A DNA stretch of 64,000 nt, taken from contig NZ_JAKRGH010000007.1 of assembly GCF_022347565.1 (NCBI RefSeq), positions 162,837-226,836 on the forward strand, read 5' to 3'. Below the pieces are notes generated by a model. The model was not told where the DNA came from and did no database searches. It saw nothing but the letters and a program-made list of their open reading frames with translations. The number at the start of each line of letters is the position of its first letter. Position 1 is the stretch's first letter. Source of the DNA: Vibrio sp. Of7-15 (GTDB taxonomy: Bacteria; Pseudomonadota; Gammaproteobacteria; Enterobacterales; Vibrionaceae). A program made the position numbers and the translations under genes. Positions 55,281 to 64,000 of this stretch are shown piece by piece.

Positions 55281-57046
55281 TGGACAGTCCCTTTCGATTA
55301 CCTCGGGTTACACCGTTTGGATTAGGTGAGTCGTTTGCAGAATGGGCGACAGGGTTAAACCAGCTTGATCAACTGTACCAACAGCGGCCAGCAGGGTTAG
55401 ATTCTTTTGCGTTCATGCGCCATGCTTTAGATGCTCTTGGCATTGATTATCAGGTTGCTAAAGGCAGTTTAGATCAAGTACCTAAAACAGGCTCTGTGGT
55501 TGTTGTGGCGAATCACCCCTTGGGGGCCGTTGAAGGGGTGATTTTAGCGGAACTGTTAGGGCAAATTCGTTCAGATGTTAAAGTATTGGCCAATCATTAC
55601 CTTAAGCGCCTGCCTGAGATCAGCGATTTATTTATTGGTGTTGATGTTTTTGAAGGTAAAGATGCGGTTAGAGCGAACGTTAAAGCCATGCGTGAGGCGT
55701 ATCAGCACCTTGAAAATCAAGGGCTATTGCTGATTTTTCCTGCGGGAGAGGTATCTACTTATCAAGGAAAGAGTAAAGATTTAGCGGATAAGGAATGGAG
55801 TCGTTCAGTCGCTAAACTGGTTGCTAAAAGCCAAGCGACGACGGTACCTATGTTTATTGATGGCCAAAATAGCAAAGCTTTTTATTTAGCGGGTAAAGTG
55901 CACCCAATGCTGCGTACATTAATGCTGGGTCGGGAGCTGCTTAATAAACAATCGCAAACGATAAAAGTTTCTGTTGGTGAGGCCATTCCGTATTCTGAGC
56001 TAAAAGGCTTGGCTGATGATCGAAAAGTAGTGAATTACCTGCGTTTAAATACGTATCTTCTTGGAGCAAAAAAGCTGAGCGGTGTGACTTCGCCACCTGA
56101 GAGCAGCACTGCCCAAGAAATAAATCGTGCTGAGCCGATCATTGATGCCATTTCACCAACTCTTCTGCAATCTGAGTTAGCCAGTTTATCTGAAGATGAG
56201 CACCTACTATCTCAAGGTGATTTTGAAGTGTATTGCATTCGATCACACAAGATCCCGATGATGATGCAGGAAATTGGCCGGATCCGAGAGCTAAGCTTTA
56301 GAGCTGTGGGGGAGGGTACTGGTTTAGCCTGTGATTTAGATGAGTATGATCCACACTATCATCAGTTATTGGTGTGGCATAAAGAAAAAATGGAACTAGT
56401 GGGCGCATATCGACTTGGTTTGGTGGATGAGTTAATGGCGAAAAACGGCCTGGAAGGTTTGTATTCTCGTAGCTTATTTAATTATGACGAAGCGTTTGTG
56501 GAGCAGTTAGACCAATCCATTGAGTTGGGGCGTTCAGTGGTTGCAGAAAACTATCAGCGCAGTTTAAGTGCATTGTTACTGCTTTGGAAAGGCATTGCGA
56601 CGTTTGTTTCTCGTCACCCTAAATACACCCATTTGTTTGGTCCGGTGAGCATCAGTAATGATTACAGTTTAGTGGCGCGGCAGCTTATGGCTTCCACATT
56701 AAGCATCCATCATTATGATCAAGGAAAGGCCGCCTTAGTGAGTGCGACCACACCATTACCAAAAGAGAAGCAGGCTTTTTGGCATACGGATATGTTGGCT
56801 GCGTTGGGCGATGTGCAGATGCTGTCTAAAGTACTTAGCCGTATTGAACAAGGGAAAGGTTTGCCAGTGTTGCTACGACAATATTTAGGTTTAAATGGCA
56901 AATTAGTGTGTTTTAACGTCGACCCAGCTTTTAATGATGCGTTAGATGGATTAATTGTGGTGAACTTGAAAAACGTGTCTGAACGGACACTGGGTAAATA
57001 CATGGGTCGAGAAAAAGCGGCTAATTATTTATCTATTCATCAATAA
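55280..57046 (+). CDS. olsF: OlsF-type bifunctional ornithine-lipid synthase
   Basis: 588 residues with two acyltransferase modules. N-terminal (about 55-270): a PlsC/OlsA-like O-acyltransferase with VVANHPLGAVEG (NHx4 motif, Glu in place of the usual Asp) and a FPAGEVSTY block. C-terminal (about 320-570): an OlsB-type GNAT (EIGRIRELSFRAVGEGTG, GAYRLGL) that N-acylates ornithine. Together they make ornithine lipid, a phosphorus-free membrane lipid, as for the fused OlsF known in Serratia and Vibrio cholerae. Starts with TAATG overlap on DoxX. No PhoB box was found with confidence near the run. Confidence 0.87.
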   Translation: MDSPFRLPRVTPFGLGESFAEWATGLNQLDQLYQQRPAGLDSFAFMRHALDALGIDYQVAKGSLDQVPKTGSVVVVANHPLGAVEGVILAELLGQIRSDVKVLANHYLKRLPEISDLFIGVDVFEGKDAVRANVKAMREAYQHLENQGLLLIFPAGEVSTYQGKSKDLADKEWSRSVAKLVAKSQATTVPMFIDGQNSKAFYLAGKVHPMLRTLMLGRELLNKQSQTIKVSVGEAIPYSELKGLADDRKVVNYLRLNTYLLGAKKLSGVTSPPESSTAQEINRAEPIIDAISPTLLQSELASLSEDEHLLSQGDFEVYCIRSHKIPMMMQEIGRIRELSFRAVGEGTGLACDLDEYDPHYHQLLVWHKEKMELVGAYRLGLVDELMAKNGLEGLYSRSLFNYDEAFVEQLDQSIELGRSVVAENYQRSLSALLLLWKGIATFVSRHPKYTHLFGPVSISNDYSLVARQLMASTLSIHHYDQGKAALVSATTPLPKEKQAFWHTDMLAALGDVQMLSKVLSRIEQGKGLPVLLRQYLGLNGKLVCFNVDPAFNDALDGLIVVNLKNVSERTLGKYMGREKAANYLSIHQ

Positions 57047-57157
57047 GATGTGATCATGAATGGGATCTTGAATAAACTCTTTGAGTAGTAATGGTCAGCC
57101 TCCCATTCTTCATTGTAAGGTAGTCATATTTCTTAACTAATATAAAGTAATAGTGAT

Positions 57158-57820
57158 ATGACTTACCTTTCTTGTGTTGAAGTTGAACCTTCCGTTGAAG
57201 CAACCGCTTCTGTCATTTGGCTTCATGGCCTTGGATCTAATGGTCATGATTTTGAGGCAATTTTACCAGAATTGAAGTTGCCTAAAAGCGCACCTGTACG
57301 ATTTATTTTTCCTCATTCACCCTCGATGCCTGTGACAGTAAACGGTGGAATGGTGATGCCTGCATGGTATGACATTATTGAAATGGGCGCAGGAAGAAAA
57401 TTAAATACCGATCAGTTACTTGAATCTGCGAATGAAGTGGTGAAATTAATACAACGTGAGCAGCAGCGCGGAATACCAAGTGAGCGTATCGTTCTAGCAG
57501 GTTTTTCTCAGGGCGGGGCCGTTGCATACCAAGCTGCATTAAGTTTTCCTGAAAAGCTGGCAGGGTTGTTGGCACTATCTACTTATTTTCCTACCGAAGA
57601 TACGATTCAGTATTCTGAAGTCAACAAAACCTTACCGATTGAAATAATGCATGGTCGCTTTGATCCGGTTGTATTTCCACCAATGGGAGAAGAAGCACAC
57701 CGCTGTTTAGAGCAAGCGGGTTTTTGTCCTAATTGGCGCACCTATGCGATGGATCACAGTGTGTGCATGGAGCAGATTACTGATATTTCTACTTGGTTTA
57801 AGCGAATTCTTAAACTGTAA
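57158..57820 (+). CDS. Carboxylesterase / lysophospholipase-like alpha/beta hydrolase
   Basis: 220 residues, the EstB/YpfH phospholipase-carboxylesterase family. Catalytic triad visible: Ser in AGFSQGGAVAYQ, Asp in GRFDPVV, His in MDHSVC. The oxyanion region IWLHGLGSNGHDF is typical. No signal peptide. Weak ribosome-binding site. Separate from olsF by 111 bp; whether it works on lipids here is unknown. Confidence 0.9.
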   Translation: MTYLSCVEVEPSVEATASVIWLHGLGSNGHDFEAILPELKLPKSAPVRFIFPHSPSMPVTVNGGMVMPAWYDIIEMGAGRKLNTDQLLESANEVVKLIQREQQRGIPSERIVLAGFSQGGAVAYQAALSFPEKLAGLLALSTYFPTEDTIQYSEVNKTLPIEIMHGRFDPVVFPPMGEEAHRCLEQAGFCPNWRTYAMDHSVCMEQITDISTWFKRILKL

Positions 57821-57916
57821 GTCACAGCCTTGTATTTTCATTGACTTGTAGCTTATTGATAAGAAGTCTAATAGCTATAATTAAAGACAGGCGTCGGTGA
57901 ATGAAAGGGCAAGTGT

Positions 57917-59149
57917 ATGCTGGGGATGAAGGATGATGATTGGAAAGGTATTTTAAACCAGTGTGATAATGGCATTGTGTTGTTTGACGATGCCTGCAAC
58001 ATAACATTTACCAATTGCCGATTTTCAACTTACCCAGCGTATGTACAACAAAAGTTGTTAAAAAAATACGCGTGCAAAAATGCGCTTTTAGAGCCACCAG
58101 GTTGTGTATCGGGTTATATGATTTCTTACGAAAAAGTGGCCCAAGGTTATGCCCTGATCGTTAAGCAAGATGATGAGCACCATACACACAGTGATGCGGT
58201 GTTAAGCACAATGCTGGCGAATATCAAAGAAGGCAGCAATATATATCAAGCTACCGTTGAAGCGATTCACCGTGCACTAGGGTGGAGATGGGTTTTAGTG
58301 ACACGTTTCTTGCCAGAAGGGGTAGAAACACTGGCTTATTGGAATGGCGATGGTATTGATGAGAATTTTTCATTCGAACTTGCTGGTACCCCTTGTGAAG
58401 CAATGATAGCAAACGAGCGTTATACACTATTTACCGATGTTGCAAAGGCCTTTCCTCAAGATACAGATTTGCAGGAAATGGGAGCCAAGACCTATGCCGG
58501 TTTGATTTATCGTGACTCCAACCAAAAGCCCATTGGCCACATTATGGCAATGCATGATGCCCTTGGGGTTGATTACCACTATGCTGAAGATGTTATTACC
58601 CTGTCGTCTTTGGCTTTGTCTGCTAATTTACTGCTGGCTGATGCACAAAGCGAGTTGCGTAATGTGGAAGAAGAAGCCCGAACAGACAGTTTAACCAATC
58701 TCTATAACCGAAAAATGTTTGATGAGCATTGTCTGCTAGCGGGTGAAAACTACACTCAAAAAGGGCAAGACAGCTGTTTAGTCTTGATCGATCTGAACCG
58801 TTTTAAACAATATAACGACGAATATGGACATCAAGAGGGTGATGTATTATTGCAGCTGTTAGCGACGGAGCTCAATAAGATAGGCCGAGACAGCGATTTG
58901 GCATATCGTATCGGTGGTGATGAATTTACGATTATTCTTTCGAACTCCTCACCGAGTATTGTGCCTCGGGTTAATTCAAAATTCGAAACGGCTTGGCGTC
59001 GCCTTTCTTTGATCACTTCAAATCATATTCAAGGTAGTATTGGTTATGCTTTTTTAGATGAATGCCATGGTGATATAGAAACATGGATTCGATTGGCTGA
59101 TGAGCGCATGTATGCACAAAAACGCTCACTAAACCAGTGTGCTGAATAG
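57917..59149 (+). CDS. Diguanylate cyclase with PAS/GAF-like sensor domains
   Basis: 410 residues. Sensor region 1-240: a PAS-like start (GIVLFDDACNITFTN) and a GAF-like part (AIHRALGWRWVLVTRFLPEG). GGDEF domain at about 250-405 with the intact signature GGDEF (about 333) and a following LTNLYNR motif, so it likely makes c-di-GMP. No inhibitory RxxD clearly read upstream. No membrane helices, so cytosolic. ATG 57917 with AAGGG upstream. Stand-alone, 96 bp after the esterase. Confidence 0.9.
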   Translation: MLGMKDDDWKGILNQCDNGIVLFDDACNITFTNCRFSTYPAYVQQKLLKKYACKNALLEPPGCVSGYMISYEKVAQGYALIVKQDDEHHTHSDAVLSTMLANIKEGSNIYQATVEAIHRALGWRWVLVTRFLPEGVETLAYWNGDGIDENFSFELAGTPCEAMIANERYTLFTDVAKAFPQDTDLQEMGAKTYAGLIYRDSNQKPIGHIMAMHDALGVDYHYAEDVITLSSLALSANLLLADAQSELRNVEEEARTDSLTNLYNRKMFDEHCLLAGENYTQKGQDSCLVLIDLNRFKQYNDEYGHQEGDVLLQLLATELNKIGRDSDLAYRIGGDEFTIILSNSSPSIVPRVNSKFETAWRRLSLITSNHIQGSIGYAFLDECHGDIETWIRLADERMYAQKRSLNQCAE

Positions 59150-59180
59150 TCACGAGTTATTTGAAATACGGAAGAATGGG

Positions 59181-59208
59181 AAAGACACTCACCCATTGGA
59201 TGAGTGTC
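59181..59208 (-). terminator. Hairpin terminator between convergent genes
   Basis: Stem GACACTCA/TGAGTGTC with a 9-base loop; on the minus strand it is followed by TTT, so it best suits the porin transcript. Confidence 0.65.
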
Positions 59209-59235
59209 GATAGGCTGTTAGTTTGGAAAAGTCGA

Positions 59236-60282
59236 TTAAAAAATAAAATTAAGCATTAAGGTGATTATTTGAGCGTCTTTCTCTTCTTGAAGAAGCAAAG
59301 GTGAAGTAATGAATTGCCCTGTTTGCCCTTTCGCATAATCTTCGGCTTTCATCGTAATGTTTTGCCATTCAGCATTTACGGATACGGTATAAGTAATATC
59401 ATATCTAAGACCAGCGGTGATGCTATGGGATTGGCGGCGGTGGTGACTTTCTCCATAAGTGATATAAGGTGTTAACTTATCAATATTGTAGGCACCACTG
59501 ATATACCAATTTGCTTGGGTATTATCAGCTTCGGCTTCGGCCATAAACTGCCATTCGTCGTAGAAGTACTCGGCACCTAAGGTATAGATATTGATAATGG
59601 TGTCTTCAGTTGAAGGGAAGAGTTTAAACTTTGTATGCATGTAGCCGGCGTGTAAGCGATAGTTAAAACCTGAAATTTCCGTGGAAAGCCCAAAAATTCG
59701 GCTTGTATCGAATATCATCTTCGATTGTGCTAACTCGACAGTGAACTCCTCAGGGTACGCAACAAAAGGGGAGACCGATAATAAGGTTTCATCGGATAAG
59801 TGGTTCTCCCAGCGGACTGAAACACCATCATAAAAGGTAAACCCGAGAATACTGTCATACACTTCTTGGGGAGGGCGAGCCCATGTATAGGCTTGACTCA
59901 CATAATAGTATTCAGAAGCTAAAAACATTGGCAGTCGGAGTCGGCCACCTTTAAAAGAAAAATCTTCATATTGGTAGGCAATATACGCCCATTCTATTTC
60001 AGGGTTAGACCACTCATCTTGTGGGCGCTTGACTAACTGCACCGAAGTGTTGAAATCTTGGTTGATGTTCCAGTCAGCCTGTAAACCAAATGTCGTATCA
60101 CAGTCATAACATGTGTCTTCCGTGATTTCCCTATGAACAAAAATAGGTGTTTTATTATCCGATTTAGTAATAGAAGTTGAACCAAAGCCACTAACAGATA
60201 AAGAGTCAGAGATTTTAATTGCGCCTAGAGAGCTTAAAGGGAAAAGCAGAGCAAAAACATAAAGAGCGTAGGTTTTGTTCAT
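59236..60282 (-). CDS. Outer-membrane porin-like beta-barrel protein
   Basis: 348 residues with signal peptide (MNKTYALYVFALLFPLSSLG) and many amphipathic strands (FGLQADWNINQDFNTSVQLVK, GYMHTKFKLFPS, WQFMAEAEADN) ending in Phe (NFIF). It looks like a 16-stranded non-specific or substrate-selective porin. ATG is 3 bp past the PstS-like stop, with GGAGAG from that gene as ribosome-binding site, so the two are translated together. The pair and the divergent hybrid kinase probably form one sensory module. Confidence 0.83.
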   Translation of the reverse strand: MNKTYALYVFALLFPLSSLGAIKISDSLSVSGFGSTSITKSDNKTPIFVHREITEDTCYDCDTTFGLQADWNINQDFNTSVQLVKRPQDEWSNPEIEWAYIAYQYEDFSFKGGRLRLPMFLASEYYYVSQAYTWARPPQEVYDSILGFTFYDGVSVRWENHLSDETLLSVSPFVAYPEEFTVELAQSKMIFDTSRIFGLSTEISGFNYRLHAGYMHTKFKLFPSTEDTIINIYTLGAEYFYDEWQFMAEAEADNTQANWYISGAYNIDKLTPYITYGESHHRRQSHSITAGLRYDITYTVSVNAEWQNITMKAEDYAKGQTGQFITSPLLLQEEKDAQIITLMLNFIF

Positions 60283-60285
60283 GAC

Positions 60286-60762
60286 TTACTCTCCTTGTAA
60301 TACGGTAAAAAGAATATTGGCGTTTTCTGGCACAAGGTCAGAAGGAGCGTAGGCGATACCATCAGGATTGTTTTTCAGCCACTGAATCACGGTATCAATA
60401 TTGTCATTGTTTATTTCTTCAGGGGGAACTCCTTTTCCGGAGAAGGATAAGCTGGCCCAATATCCATTCATTTGAGAAACTGACTTTCCTAGCAGACTTT
60501 TATAAAAAATCTTTCTTATTTTTGAGCTTTTAGGAAGATCAAGTAGTACAAAGTTATTATTTCCGCTGAGTTTTTTAACTTTACCTTTATAAAGCATTCG
60601 TGCCTTACTTTTGCTTAATGGTGAAAAATCAGAATTAAGTGAAAATATAGTGATCCCCTCAGGTGTATTTGTCGCGGTTGCATTTCCTAAAGGAAAAACA
60701 CAAAACAGTACAACAATCCAGACTTTCATGAGGTAGAGTCGAATATATAGTCCATTATTCAT
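60286..60762 (-). CDS. Small PstS-like periplasmic binding protein
   Basis: 158 residues with a signal peptide (MKVWIVVLFCVFPLGNATA). Half the size of a true PstS but with PBP-like phosphate-binding segments (SLNSDFSPLSKSKARMLYKGK, GIAYAPSDLVPENANILF). These short proteins usually occur next to porins and hybrid kinases in Vibrionaceae and Shewanella and may sense or pass an anion. Start ATG 60762; a second ATG at 60729 is possible. It lies 103 bp from the divergent kinase gene. Confidence 0.72.
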   Translation of the reverse strand: MNNGLYIRLYLMKVWIVVLFCVFPLGNATATNTPEGITIFSLNSDFSPLSKSKARMLYKGKVKKLSGNNNFVLLDLPKSSKIRKIFYKSLLGKSVSQMNGYWASLSFSGKGVPPEEINNDNIDTVIQWLKNNPDGIAYAPSDLVPENANILFTVLQGE

Positions 60763-60780
60763 TAACTCGGTTCCATTCGG

Positions 60781-60796
60781 TTAGAATTAGTTCTAA
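60781..60796. promoter_or_regulatory. Palindrome in the divergent promoter region
   Basis: TTAGAA-TTAG-TTCTAA, a perfect inverted repeat in the 103-bp gap between the binding-protein gene and the hybrid kinase gene; a candidate operator for a regulator of the module. Confidence 0.35.
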
Positions 60797-60865
60797 TATA
60801 AAGGATAGAATACAGATATGTAACTAAAAATAGTCATATTTTTAGCTCTTACTCAAGGAGCCGAC

Positions 60866-63520
60866 ATGGAGTTGTTGAACCGGACATCCATTAAAACCAG
60901 AATATTGTTACTGGTTCTATTACCCCTTTCATTTGTAGGGGTATTTTCCGGGGTGGAAATAAATAAATTAATAAAAAATATAGATTCACTAAACGTATTG
61001 AACTCTAGAATTAGCTTACTTGAAGAAATATCGACATTTTCAGCATTATCTCATCATGCAAAAGTCAATAAATTAAGCGTTGCTAACGGTGAGTTTGATA
61101 CCGGTCAACTCAGTACTTCATTAAATAAAACAAAGGGCTTTCTCAGCTTTTCTTTTTCTGGAGAAGAATTGGAAGAAATCTCTTCGCTAAGAGGGGAGCT
61201 TGTAGAAGCTAATGAAGAGTTTGGTATTCTGGAGGTGGATGAACTAAGTGATTGGTCAGAGTGGATAACTGATATTATAAAACAGGTGCTCACCCATCTT
61301 GAGAAAAGTTCATCTAATATAGAAAACCCTAATATAGAAAATGATGTTCGTGTTTTATATCAACTACAATGGTTGCTTATTTGGGCGCAAGATGAGAATT
61401 GGTATATAAATGAGATATTGAGGAATAATTCAAAAGAAAGCCGAAATCAGTTAATTTCAGTGATTGAAAGGCAGCAATTATATGTTGAACGTTTTACTTC
61501 GATTGAAGCGAGTCCAGCACAAATTAATTTATTATTGAAAGTGTTTTCAGACCCATCTTTTTCCCAAAGTTATAAGCTAAGGGAGGGCCTATTGAGTGAT
61601 AATATAAATACAGGTGATGTAAAAAGTGGGCTTAATGCATTCGAAAAACGATTCGAACTTATAAATTTAGTGGTTTCAGAAGTCAGCAATCAACTCGTCG
61701 ATAATATTCACAGAACCATTACTAATTCAAAATGGTTAATGGGAATTTATGTTTTTATAATCGTATTCCCTATTCTTGTTATGAGTTGGTTAGGTTCTAA
61801 TTTGGCATTCCGTATCATCACGTATTTGAAGCGCGTTATTGATACAATGTCTCAAATTGAAGTGAAAAAAGGCGAATTACATAAAATAAAATTAGATGGT
61901 CACGATGAATTTACCGTGTTTACTCAGAAGTTAAATACTTTAATTGAAGATCGTTATATTAATGAAACAAAAATGATTCAAGCTAAAGAGGAGGCAGAGA
62001 GAGCGAATATTGCAAAAAGTACGTTTTTAGCCAATATGTCGCATGAAATACGAACGCCACTTAATGGCATTATAGGGATGTCAGGGGTGTTGGCTGATAC
62101 TGAATTAAGCCCTTCTCAAACCGAGTACTTACAAACAATCGATACCTCTTCTCAAACCTTGTTGCTTCTGATTAACGATATTCTTGATTTATCTAAAATA
62201 GAATCGGGGAATTTGTCGTTAGCTCCTCATGAATCGAATGTGGTCGAGGTGGCTTATGACACGATGGCGATCGTTCAGGCTAAAGCCTCACAACAGGGGT
62301 TAGATCTTCAGGTAGAACTAGATACGCACCTTCCTCATACCGTTTTTATTGATGAGCATCGCTTACGGCAAGTTTTAATGAATTTGATGTCGAATGCCGT
62401 TAAGTTCACTTTAGAAGGCTCGGTAACATTATCAATAAAGAGTGAATATAACGAAGAGGGGAACGTGGCGCTTTCTTTTTCTGTCACTGATACAGGAATT
62501 GGGATAGAAGAGAGTAAACAGCAGCAGGTTTTTGCTCCGTTTGTACAAGAAGATGGATCCATTACTCGGCAATTTGGTGGTACTGGACTCGGTCTTGCGA
62601 TATGTCGTCAGCTTGTTGAGCTTATGGGTGGAGAAATCAATCTTATTTCTGACAAGGGAAAAGGCAGTATTTTCTTTTTTACTATAAATGTTGGAGTGCA
62701 CCAAAAACGTCCTGTTGTGGTTTCTGACATTAGTGGGAAAAAATGTTTGCTGGTGACAAATCATGTTTCCTTTGCGCCTTATTTACATCAAGAATGTAAA
62801 AGAACAGGCTTAGCGGTTACGCAGTTTACTGCTGATATAGAAAAGGTTTTACCTATTATTGAGAAATATGATCTTGTGCTGTACTGCCATGATGAGCTGA
62901 ATCAAACCGTTTACGATGTTGAGCAATTCCGGGCTGTTTCTGATAACACTGCGGTGATTGTATGTTGTAGTTATCGAGACTCTTTATGTGAGTTTGGCAA
63001 CAATATTGATGGGCTAATTACGTTACCGCTATTAGGGAAGCGTTTTACCAAAGCAATCAGTGCGGGGTTGTGTGATGCAGTGCATCGCCATGTTAAGGTT
63101 AAAGGTCAATTAAGTCCGGAAGTTTATGCTCAAGAAAGAGAAGAAACCGTATTAATTGTGGAAGACAACCGAGTTAATCAGCGAGTGGCGTCGTTAGTAT
63201 TGGAAAAAGCAGGCTACTTAGTAGAAGTAGCGAATGACGGCAAAGAAGCACTAGAAGCGGTTAAAAAAGGTAAACAGTATAAAGCGATTTTAATGGATTG
63301 TATGATGCCAGTAATGGATGGCTTCACTTCTACTGTAGAAATTCGTAAATGGGAAGCGGGTTCGAATCATAGCCCGTTACCCATCATTGCATTAACAGCC
63401 AGTGTATTAGATGAAGATATTCAGCGATGCTATGAAGTGGGGATGAACGATTACATAGCAAAACCATTTAAGAAAGAACATTTGTTGAGTAAGTTAGAGA
63501 GCTTGTTACAAGAAGCGTAA
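60866..63520 (+). CDS. Hybrid sensor histidine kinase / response regulator
   Basis: 884 residues. Transmembrane helices at about 12-30 and 288-312 bracket a periplasmic sensor of about 255 residues; then a HAMP-like linker, HisKA with phospho-acceptor His393 ([13 protein letters not shown]), HATPase with N box ([11 protein letters not shown]) and G boxes ([14 protein letters not shown]), a degenerate middle receiver-like stretch (about 620-740), and a C-terminal receiver with Asp811 ([11 protein letters not shown]). No HPt domain. AAGGAG upstream of the ATG. Signal unknown; the divergent PstS-like/porin genes suggest an anion or envelope cue. Confidence 0.93.
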   Translation: MELLNRTSIKTRILLLVLLPLSFVGVFSGVEINKLIKNIDSLNVLNSRISLLEEISTFSALSHHAKVNKLSVANGEFDTGQLSTSLNKTKGFLSFSFSGEELEEISSLRGELVEANEEFGILEVDELSDWSEWITDIIKQVLTHLEKSSSNIENPNIENDVRVLYQLQWLLIWAQDENWYINEILRNNSKESRNQLISVIERQQLYVERFTSIEASPAQINLLLKVFSDPSFSQSYKLREGLLSDNINTGDVKSGLNAFEKRFELINLVVSEVSNQLVDNIHRTITNSKWLMGIYVFIIVFPILVMSWLGSNLAFRIITYLKRVIDTMSQIEVKKGELHKIKLDGHDEFTVFTQKLNTLIEDRYINETKMIQAKEEAERANIAKSTFLANMSHEIRTPLNGIIGMSGVLADTELSPSQTEYLQTIDTSSQTLLLLINDILDLSKIESGNLSLAPHESNVVEVAYDTMAIVQAKASQQGLDLQVELDTHLPHTVFIDEHRLRQVLMNLMSNAVKFTLEGSVTLSIKSEYNEEGNVALSFSVTDTGIGIEESKQQQVFAPFVQEDGSITRQFGGTGLGLAICRQLVELMGGEINLISDKGKGSIFFFTINVGVHQKRPVVVSDISGKKCLLVTNHVSFAPYLHQECKRTGLAVTQFTADIEKVLPIIEKYDLVLYCHDELNQTVYDVEQFRAVSDNTAVIVCCSYRDSLCEFGNNIDGLITLPLLGKRFTKAISAGLCDAVHRHVKVKGQLSPEVYAQEREETVLIVEDNRVNQRVASLVLEKAGYLVEVANDGKEALEAVKKGKQYKAILMDCMMPVMDGFTSTVEIRKWEAGSNHSPLPIIALTASVLDEDIQRCYEVGMNDYIAKPFKKEHLLSKLESLLQEA

Positions 63521-63550
63521 ATTTATACCAAGGTATAAAAATGACTGCTT

Positions 63551-63902
63551 TGGTGAATCGCTGGCATTAGCTCAAACGAGGTTTTCCTCGGTATATTCAT
63601 AACCCATAAACTCTTATATTCTAGATACAAAAAAGCCCCGTCATTTCTGACGAGGCTTCGTTGTAGTGGCGGGTCGGCCGGGCTTACGCTCAATCGGGAC
63701 TCGCTCCGGTGTATTCATAACCGATAAAATCTCAAATCACAGATACAAAAAAGCCCCGTCATTTCTGACGAGGCTTCGTTGTAGTGGCGGGTAGGCCGGG
63801 CTTGCGCTCAAGCGGGGCTCGCCCCGTTGTACTCATAACCAGTAAAATATTAAATTCTAGATACAAAAAAGCCCCGTCATTTTTGACGAGGCTTCATTGT
63901 TG
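63551..63902 (-). repeat. Three-plus tandem 118-bp tRNA-like units with terminators
   Basis: Segments at 63667-63741 and 63785-63859 are 75 bp each and closely similar; a more diverged copy is at 63551-63623. Each is followed by a near-identical terminator hairpin segment (63624, 63742, 63860, exact 118-bp period). The 75-bp part begins TGGCGGGTCGGCCGGG, like the 3' end of the neighbouring tRNA-Asp read on the plus strand (TGGCGGAGCGGACGGG), and later matches CCGGT..ATTC..TAACC. So the units look like decayed tRNA-Asp copies. They are not functional tRNAs by eye. Confidence 0.7.
63865..63892 (-). terminator. Intrinsic terminator of tRNA-Asp
   Basis: On the minus strand GCCTCGTCA / TGACGGGGC (one G-T pair) then T6. 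Identical hairpins recur 118 and 236 bp further left in the repeat units. Confidence 0.85.
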
Positions 63903-63979
63903 TGGCGGAGCGGACGGGACTCGAACCCGCGACCCCCGGCGTGACAGGCCGGTATTCTAACCAACTGAACTACCGCTCC
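63903..63979 (-). tRNA. tRNA-Asp (GTC)
   Basis: 77 nt on the minus strand including an encoded CCA. Acceptor stem GGAGCGG/CCGCTCC pairs fully, the D-arm (AGTTCAGTTGGTTAGA), anticodon loop CTGTCAC (anticodon GTC) and T-arm (GCGGGTTCGAGTCCCGT) are all regular. It is the last gene before the window's right edge. Confidence 0.97.
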
Positions 63980-64000
63980 AATTCTTTCTCAATTTGAAAT

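Noticed and set aside
63551..63902. CRISPR-like regular repeats
   Set aside because: The period is 118 bp with whole units similar, including terminator hairpins; there are no short repeats separated by unique spacers and no cas genes.
63551..63979. Prophage or island attachment site at tRNA-Asp
   Set aside because: Repeats of the tRNA end lie head to tail with no integrase or foreign DNA between them in the window.

Overview
The window looks like chromosomal DNA of a marine gammaproteobacterium of the Vibrionaceae, most likely Photobacterium (inference). The signs are moderate-to-low GC, a complete bacterial polyunsaturated fatty acid (pfa) locus of the Photobacterium/Shewanella type, and Vibrionaceae-like neighbours (PfaR regulator, POT and BCCT transporters, YjiH/YjiG, an OlsF-type ornithine lipid synthase, a tRNA-Asp with tandem tail repeats). 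No rRNA, CRISPR array, intact insertion sequence or prophage was recognised.

Layout. 1-18.3 kb (mostly minus strand): the PUFA synthase operon pfaR-pfaA-pfaB-pfaC-pfaD, with pfaD cut by the window edge. Junctions overlap by 1-4 bases or are 7 bp apart, and the phosphopantetheinyl transferase pfaE lies divergently across a 385-bp control region. PfaA carries five tandem acyl carrier domains. PfaR looks like a domesticated, catalytically dead IS481-type transposase. 18.4-29.3 kb: Lrp-like regulator, MATE exporter behind a nested inverted repeat, glutathione peroxidase, UDP-glucose dehydrogenase, orphan solute-binding proteins, POT transporter, CoA-transferase and a DUF2975/XRE pair. 29.3-39.2 kb: small outer-membrane barrel, two LysR regulators, CatB-type acetyltransferase, BCCT transporter, VOC/WYL pair, a Fur-box-controlled siderophore-interacting flavoprotein, HPF, an SDR and a Cys-tailed GST.

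39.4-43.3 kb: an A/T-rich accessory islet. It holds a LysM/peptidoglycan-binding/M23 endopeptidase whose frame is cut by one in-frame TAA, followed by two tandem related exported proteins, the second with a one-base frameshift. It reads as a decaying antibacterial effector-immunity locus and is the best candidate here for an undescribed system.

43.8-50.9 kb: yjiH-yjiG-M20 peptidase operon, beta-lactamase-fold hydrolase, tyrS, a LuxR-type regulator and a third orphan binding protein. 51.1-57.0 kb: a tight seven-gene run (DedA, ATP-grasp, DinB, NRDE/TANGO2, YHS, DoxX, bifunctional OlsF), probably an envelope or lipid operon. 57.1-63.5 kb: esterase, GAF-GGDEF cyclase, and a module of PstS-like protein, porin and hybrid histidine kinase. 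The window ends with 118-bp tandem repeats of tRNA-like sequence plus terminator beside tRNA-Asp.

Themes: the pfa locus makes a long-chain omega-3 acyl product (probably EPA, inferred) and the olsF run makes or remodels membrane lipid, so both ends of the window bear on envelope composition. Several genes are given starts later than the longest open frame where a ribosome-binding site or family alignment favours it; these are stated per entry.
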